Source of the DNA: Anaspis maculata
Lineage: Eukaryota > Arthropoda > Insecta > Coleoptera > Scraptiidae
DNA length: 64,000 nucleotides
Assembly (NCBI GenBank): GCA_949128115.1
Contig: OX421967.1
Location: 26,738,635-26,802,634, forward strand
Direction of reading: 5' to 3'
Under the pieces are notes generated by a model. The model had not been told where the DNA came from and did no database searches. It was given only the letters and a program-made list of their open reading frames with translations. This document shows, piece after piece, positions 57,722 through 64,000 of the stretch. Each line of letters opens with the position of its first letter. The first letter of the stretch is position 1. The position numbers were made by a program, and so were the translations under genes.

Positions 57722-57862
57722 AGGACAATTCGTCCCGCGGACAATTCGTAGCGGACAATTCGTCGCGGACAATTCGTCCCGCGGACAATTCGTCCCGCGG
57801 ACAATTCGTCCCGCGGACAATTCGTCTCGCGGACAATTCGTCCCGCGGACAATTCGTCGCAA
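57722..57862 (+). repeat. 16-bp tandem array, GGACAATTCGTCCCGC
   Basis: About nine copies lie in tandem, some shortened to 12-14 bp (GGACAATTCGTAGC, GGACAATTCGTCGC). The unit is nearly self-complementary around AATT. The array is inverted relative to 60918-61073. Confidence 0.95.
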
Positions 57863-60800
57863 GTGAAGGCTTCGGAAGGTAAGGGGGTAATATTACACAT
57901 GAAGACACAAGGGGGCTCAATAAAAGGATCTAAAAATCATAAGCAAATACAAGGGGCTCCGACAGAGATCCGAACGCCACGAAAAAATGCAACGGGGCTC
58001 AGCAAGGCTTCAAGCGATATTAAAAACATAAGGGGGCCTTATGGAGCTTCGAGAGGGCTCCGAATATCACATAGAGGCACAAGGTGCTTACTACTGCTTC
58101 GAAAGCCACGGAAAGATGTAAGGGGGCTCAGCATGCATGGCTTCAAAAGACGTTGAAGAAACAGGGGGGCCCACGGCAGCTACGGATGACACAAGAAGAC
58201 AACAGGAGGCTCACTGGAATTCTGATAGTCGCATTGAAAAACATAAGGGGGCTCACTAGGGCTCCAAGCTACACTCATGGAAACGAGGGGGCTCACTAGG
58301 GTTGCAAGCCACACGTATGGACACAAGGGGGCTCACTAGGGCTCCAAACTACTCTTGCGGGCACAAGGGGGCCCGATAGAGCTCCGTATATCACATGAAG
58401 GCACAAGGGACTTACACTAGGGCTTCCAGCAATGTAAAAGCGCACAAGATGGCTTACTGGAATTCTGAAAGCCACGAAAACACAAAATGGGGCTCATTAG
58501 GGCTCTTAACGACACATAGAGCACAAGGGGCCTAACAAGAATCTGGAAATCACGGGAAAATGCAAGGGGGCTCCGTAGAACTTCATATAATATTGGTTAC
58601 ACAAGGGGGCCCGGGGGGCTCTTCACAACAAGAAAAGGCAAAAGGGGGCTCACTGTATGATACTCTGAAAGCCAACACAAGTGGACTAATTGGGGCTCCA
58701 AACTACACATAAGGGTACAAAGGGGACCCAATAGAGCTCCAAAAACCATGGAAATACAACAAGGGGGCCCAATGGAGCCCTGTATAATCAAAAAAGACAA
58801 AAGGGGGTAACTGGGTTTCTGGAAGCCATTAAAAAACAAAAGGGGCTCACTAGGACTCCAAACTACACTAACCGGCACAAGGGGGTCCGATAGGGCTCCG
58901 AAAATCACATAAAGGCACTAGGGAGCCCAAGGAGCTTTATATAACAACAGAAGGCAAGAGGGGCTCACTGGAATTCCGGAAGCTACGAAAAAACACAAGG
59001 GGGCTCATTAGGGCTTCATACTACACTTGAAGACACAAGGGAGGCTCGATAGGGCTCTGAATATCACATGAAGGCACAAGGTGCTTACTGCTGCTCCGTA
59101 AGCCACTGAAAGATGTAAGGGGGCTCAGCACGGCTTCAAAAGACGTTCAAAAGACGGCAACAGGGGGCTTACTGGAATTCTGATAGTCATGGAAAAATAC
59201 AAGGGGGCTCACTAGGGCTTCAAGCTATACTTATGAACACAAGGGGGCTCACTAGGGCTCCAAACTAGACTTGCGGACACAAGAGGGTCCGATAGGGCTC
59301 CGTATATCACATGGAGGCACAAGAGCTTCCAGAAATGCAAAAGCGCACAAGATGGCTTACTGGAATTCTGAAAGCCACGAAAACACATGAGAGGGCTCGT
59401 TAGGGCTCCAATGGATACATAGGACAGAAGGGGCCTATGAAAAATCCAGAAATCACGGGAAAGTGCAAGGGAGCTCCGTAGAACTTCATCTGATATTGGT
59501 GACACAAGGGGCTCTTTATAACGAGAAAAGGCAAAAGGGGTCTCACTGCATAGTACTGAAAGCCAATAAAAACAAAAATGGACTGATTAGGGCTCCACAC
59601 TACACATAAGGGTACAAGGGGACCCGATAGAGCTCCGAAAGCCATGGAAATACGACAAGGGGGCTCAATGAAGCTCTTTATAATCAAGCTTATCTGCTTG
59701 CACAATGGGGCCCGACAGGGCTCTGAATATCACCTGAAGGCAGAAGGTGCTTGCTACTGCTCCAAAAGCCGCGGAAAGATGTAAGGGGGCTCAGCAGGGC
59801 TTCAAAAGACGTTGAGGAAATAAGGGGGCCCAATGGAGCTCCAAATAATACAATAAGGCAACAAGGGGCTTACTGGAATTCTGATAGCCAGACAAAAAAC
59901 AAGAGGGCTCACTAGGCGCCAAACGATACACTTGCGGACACAAGGGGGTCCGATAGGGCTCCGTATATCACATGAAGGCACAAGGGACCCAGGTACACTA
60001 GGGCTTCCAGCAATGCAAGAACGCACAAGCCACGAAAACACACAAGGGGGCTCCTTAGGGCTCCAAATGACGCAGTGCTCAATAAAAATCAGAAAGTCAC
60101 GGGAAAATGCAAGGGGGCTCAGTAGGGCTTCAAATGATATTGGTGACACAAGGAGGCTCAAGGGGCTCTAAGGGGGCTCATTAGGGCTCCAAATTATATT
60201 TGAAGAAACAAGGGATTAGGGGTCGAATATAACATAAAGGCACAAGGGACTTACTACTGCTCCAAAAGCCTATAAGAAAAGTGCAAGGGGGCCCAACAGA
60301 ACTTCAAACGGTTCTGAAAAGACAAGGGGGCCCCCATTGAGCTCTGTATAACAGTGTCATGAAAAAACATAAGGAGGCTCAACGGGGCTCCAACTACACC
60401 TGGAGGCACATTAGGGCCCGATAGGGCTTCAACATGCCATGACGGCATAACGCTGCTTGCTGCTCCGGAAATGGAAAATTCGAGGGGCCTCAGCAGGGCT
60501 TCAAGTTACGTTGAATATAGAATAAGGGGGCCCAGTGAAGCACTTGATAACACAAGACTGCAAAAGGGGCTTTATGGAAATCTGAAAGCAATGAAAAACA
60601 TAAGAGGACTCATTAGAGCTCAAAAATTACACAAGAGAAGATAAGGGGCCCGATAGGGGCCAAATATCTCATGAAAGTATAAGGGAGCTTACTGGTGCTC
60701 CCGTCAGTGGGTGCTCCCAAAGCTTGGTGTACTAGCAAAAATTTTCGGAATGATGCAAGGGGACTAAGCAGAGCTCCAAAGACTTGAAGAAACCAGGGTG

Positions 60801-60917
60801 CGCAGTAGGGCTCCAAATACTACAAAAAGGAATAAGGGGGCTTACTAAAGTTCGAAAAGCAACGAGGAAAGACAAAGGGACTTGTTAAAGTTAAGACAAA
60901 GGGCAAAACATTATTTT

Positions 60918-61073
60918 GAGACGAATTGTCCGTGAGACGAATTGTCCGCGGGACGAATTGTCCGCGAGACGAATTGTCCGCGGGACGAATTGTCCGCGGG
61001 ACGAATTGTCCGCGGGACGAATTGTCCGCGACGAATTGTCCGCTACGAATTGTCCGCGGGACGAATTGTCCGG
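60918..61073 (-). repeat. 16-bp tandem array, inverted copy
   Basis: About ten copies of GACGAATTGTCCGCGG, the reverse complement of the array at 57722-57862. The same shortened variants occur in mirrored order (the GCGACGAATTGTCCGCTACG stretch). Confidence 0.95.
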
Positions 61074-61810
61074 TCACGAAGAGTAAGGGGGCTTGCTATT
61101 TCCGAAAACCACAGAAAACATGAGGGAGCTCATCGTCTAAATGACGCATGAAGAGACAAAAAGGCCTATTGGAGAGCGATTGACAAAGCAAGGCATAATG
61201 GGGGCACCATATAGGACTAAAAATATAAGGAGATACAGAAGGGCTTATCAGGGCTCCACAAAACACCACATGAAGGAACAAGGGGGCTTCTCAGGGCTCG
61301 AAACGACAAATACAGACAAGTTGGGTCTCCGATAAACATAGCAAGACACAATAGGGCCGCTAGGATTTCAAGACACAAGAAGACAAAATGGCGCTCATTG
61401 CGGGGCTGGAAGCGACACCATAGACACATGGCCCATTTGGGCCCCGATTGACTCAGCAAGAAGAAATGGGGGCCGGCAGGGTTCCAAAGCATAAAATGAT
61501 ACAAGAGAGCTCGATAGAATTCAGAGATTCACATGAAACCACAAGGAGGTCATCGAGGGGGTTATCAGGGTTCCTAACAACATTATGGAGAAAAAAATGG
61601 CCCCGGTACAGTTCCGAAAACAACATAATGGCACAAGCAGGGGACTCATCAGGGCTTGAAATGACACATAAAGACATAAGCAGGGGACTCATCAGGGCTT
61701 GAAATGACACATAAAGACACATGGGGACCAACTGTGACTTCGAGTTAAAGAGCCAAGAAACAGCTGAGGTCATCAAGACTCTAAAACATGATAGTCGGAA
61801 CACTAGGTGA

Positions 61811-63432
61811 ATGAACCTTGCAAATGGTGATGAAAGCATGAAATTCGGTACACATACTCAGATGAGCACCTCTTTCAGATAAGAGGTAGAGCCACGCCGA
61901 ATTTTCACCGGAGGGGGGCTCGGGGAGCTCCTAAAAGTTTAAGGTGCTAGGACTCCCACCAAACCGCTCATCAGTTCGTTTTATCAATTAAAAAGGAAAC
62001 TTATGATCATATCGTAAGCATTGACGACGTTTAACGCCTTGTCCCTAGAATTTTTCATCATGAAAAAAAATAAGTTCTTCGGCAGATCACACAAATAATT
62101 TTATTTTCACCTACAAAAAATTAATAAGGAGATGTGCAACACGTTGATTCCCACAAATTCGTATCCTCTGGATTCGTTTGTGGAGTCAAAATTTTGATAG
62201 TGTATCTTCTTGGAGAAGGGCAACCCAAAGAGTAAGCTATTTTCAACACTAAGTTCAAACAGAATTTTTTCAATGTTCTGAATAGAAATCACTGGATTCC
62301 TCCCAGCAAAACATACCCTGAACCGTTCTTTGAAAGTACACCATCAGAATTTTTCTTCTGTGATGCTGCGCTTCACTCTCGACCGGGGCAATTAGGTTCC
62401 TACACAGCATGCGCGGAGTGTATACACGATGCAGGGTATTTTCTCGGTTCAGTCATATTTTTCATGACTGAGATTGTGTCATAATATAGACCATTTCCAC
62501 ATGACGTCACACGCACGTGTCGAACGGCTGATTCGGGGCAACGTCAACATGATGACAACTGTACGTGCCAGTTTGACAAAACTTTGTGACACCAGTGACT
62601 TCCACACACCGACATCGACTGACAGATTGACATACTACCAATCTGACTGACGCACATGACTGACGTAGCCCACGTGCCCCGTGGCAGATGACGCACATCT
62701 GACTGACGTTGTCCCGAATCAGCTGTTCAAGATGGAGCTGCGTGACGTCAGTGGAAATGGTCTATTGAAATAACGTGTATACACTCCGCGCATGCTATGT
62801 AGGAACCTTGTTGCTCCGGTCGAGAGTGAAGCGCAGCATCATAGAAGAGAAATTCTGATGGTGTTTCACGACTTACTTCACGTTCAATCTCACACGGTAC
62901 TTCCAAAGAACGGTTCAGGGTATGTTTTGCTGGGAGGAATTCAGTAATTCTGATTCAGAACATTGAAAAAATTCTGCTTGAACTTAGAGTTGAAAATAGC
63001 TCACTCTTTGGAATGCCCCTCTTCAAGAAGATACACCATCAAAATTTTGACTCCACGAACGAATTCAGAAGATAAGAGTTTGTAGGAATCAACGTGTTGC
63101 ACATCTCCTTATAATTCTTTGTAGGTGAAAATAAAATATAATCAATTTTTGTGATCTACCGAGGAACTTATTTTTTTTCATAATGGAAAATTCCCGGGAC
63201 AAGACGATAAACGCCGTCAATGTTTACAATATATTCATAAGTTTACTTTTTAATTAATAAAACGAGTTGATAGGCCGATTAGTGGGAGTCATAGCACCTT
63301 TAACTTTCAGGAGCCCCCCGAGCCCCTTTCCGGTGAAAATTTGGCGTGGCTCCACCTCTTATCTGAAAGAGGGGCTCATTCTGACTACGTGTACCAAATT
63401 TCATGCTTTCATCACCATTTGCAAGGTTCATT
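61811..63432. repeat. 1.6-kb palindrome inserted at the satellite edge
   Basis: Outer tips ATGAACCTTGCAAATGGTGA and its inverse are followed by inverted blocks CTTTCAGATAAGAGGT, CTCGGGG.GCTCCT, AGATGTGCAACACGTTGATT, GGGTATGTTTTGCTGGGAGG and CGCATGC...GTAGGAACC. Arms are about 650 bp. The axis is occupied by a separate MITE (62487-62764). Satellite-like sequence resumes beyond the right end (63460-63580), so the palindrome lies within or at the edge of the array. Confidence 0.85.
62487..62764. mobile_element. MITE at the palindrome axis (278 bp)
   Basis: Ends TAGACCATTTCCACATGACG and its inverse (CGTGACGTCAGTGGAAATGG, TCTA) form TIRs of about 25 bp. The interior has repeated TGACTGACG motifs and an inverted pair GATGACGCACATC/GACGCACATG. 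There is no coding frame. Confidence 0.8.
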
Positions 63433-63459
63433 TCGATTTTGGCTCTTAGCGCCCGCACT

Positions 63460-63580
63460 ATGAGACACAAATAAGTATGGGGAAGCTTGCTAGTTCCAAA
63501 AGCTACAGAAAAATACAAGGGAGGCAACTGGGGGACAAAAAGACACAAATTGACCAACTAGAGTCCCGAAATTATAATAA
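63460..63580. repeat. Residual satellite units
   Basis: ATGGGGAAGCTTGCTAGTTC, CAAAAGCTACAGAAAAATAC, AAGGGAGGCAACTGGGG and ACTAGAGTCCCGAAATTA follow the satellite pattern. Confidence 0.6.
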
Positions 63581-63719
63581 CTCATTGTAGTGAGGGAGAC
63601 AGGCGCGGTTTTAGTACCCCTATCGAGTTATGTGTAGAGACTATCATCTATGTATCAAGAAAACATGTGTAACCATGGAATGGCTATCCTGCCTGAGTAA
63701 ATTCTGCCGGAAATGTGAG

Positions 63720-64000
63720 TAATCAAATAATTTAAAAATTGTAGAATACAAACTCCAAAATTCTTGCTAACAAATGTCAGTCATATTGTTGATGGCACAC
63801 AACAATCACCCCTTTCACGGGCCACTACCAGAAACTCGTCCAGTTTTGCGTATGCGTAACGATAGTTGCTTAGCAGCACCATGTAAGTTCTGACAGTGGC
63901 GCGTCAAAGGGGTGATTGTTGTGTGCCATCAACAATGTGACTGACATTTGTTGACAAAAAATTTGAAGGTTCTATTCTACAATTTTGAAATCATTCAATT
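63720..64000. mobile_element. Long inverted repeat at window edge
   Basis: GTAGAATACAAAC, TAACAAATGTCAGTCATATT, and TTGATGGCACACAACAATCA followed by CCCCTTT at the left are inverted at the right (AAAGGGGTGATTG...TTCTATTCTAC). Arms exceed 80 bp. Similarity weakly continues outward to the last base of the window, so the right end may lie beyond it. A related half copy is at 49260-49410. Confidence 0.8.

Larger units (their letters stand above)
57175..61735. repeat. 40-bp satellite with higher-order structure
   Basis: The basic unit resembles ACAAGGGGGCTCACTAGGGC followed by TCCAAACTACAC.. . Unit starts at 58251, 58291, 58331, 58371 and 58411 are exactly 40 bp apart. Distinct unit types recur in the same order: an AAGGTGCTTACT marker block occurs at 58081, 59079 and 59744 (998 and 665 bp apart, about 25 and 17 units), followed each time by AAAGATGTAAGGGGGCTCAG and CTTCAAAAGACGTT. 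Long minus-strand open frames here are periodicity artefacts. Two arrays of a 16-bp repeat interrupt it. Confidence 0.92.

Noticed and set aside
57569..57920. Repetitive peptide frames (RIVRGTNCPRDELSAG type) in the 16-bp array
   Set aside because: All three frames are open because the 16-bp unit lacks stops; there is no start context or flanking coding sequence.
58597..60161. Series of 95-120-codon minus-strand frames in the satellite
   Set aside because: They reflect the periodic 40-bp unit, not a protein; neighbouring frames are similarly open.

Overview
This 64-kb window looks like heterochromatin-like or repeat-rich intergenic DNA from an arthropod, most likely an insect. The evidence is an AT-rich background, short TAGGTACCTA-type runs, tRNA-headed SINEs, Ty3/Gypsy and Jockey/CR1-like retroelements, and many CAGGGTG-bounded repeats. 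No sequence-level clue fixes the species. I find no convincing complete host gene, no rRNA and no functional tRNA. Nearly everything recognisable is mobile or repetitive DNA.

Layout. 1-11 kb: an old dispersed repeat (family A) split by a 1.08-kb foldback element, a Tc1/mariner transposase remnant, several MITEs, a reverse-strand SINE and a 948-bp TIR element with internal GGTCGATATT motifs. 11.1-14.2 kb: a broken Gypsy reverse-transcriptase fragment (minus) abutting a frameshifted LINE (plus). 14.2-16 kb: a reversed outpost of the satellite seen at 57-61 kb, then a tandem duplication. 17.9-23.0 kb: a degraded Gypsy element (minus, TSD CTAT) with duplicated zinc-knuckle modules and a second LTR-like insertion inside its 5' LTR. 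A solo LTR of the same family lies at 28.06 kb. 28.6-32.05 kb: a DNA element with about 480-bp terminal inverted repeats around a decayed ORF that combines FEN1/XPG-like nuclease signatures with a C-terminal cysteine-rich CXC motif. This is the most unusual coding unit in the window. 32.2-35.1 kb: a compound inverted repeat. 35.4-40.8 kb: an intact Gypsy element with identical 266-bp LTRs, TSD TGAC and an uninterrupted 1357-residue gag-pol frame. 41.5-57 kb: tandem MITEs, a 3.66-kb concentric palindrome, a non-autonomous hAT element with a perfect 8-bp TSD, further TIR elements and a 270-bp tandem repeat. 57.2-61.7 kb: a 40-bp satellite with higher-order periodicity that contains two inverted arrays of a 16-bp repeat. 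It is followed by a 1.6-kb palindrome with a MITE at its axis, and by another long inverted repeat at the window end.

Relationships. Nested insertions give relative ages. The 35.4-kb Gypsy copy looks youngest. The 45.94-kb MITE inserted after the 43-46.7-kb palindrome formed, because the other arm keeps the empty site. The CAGGGTG foldback at 2.2 kb entered an older repeat. A recurring theme is long palindromes with a TIR element at the axis. All identifications rest on reading motifs and repeats by eye; no database search or alignment program was used.
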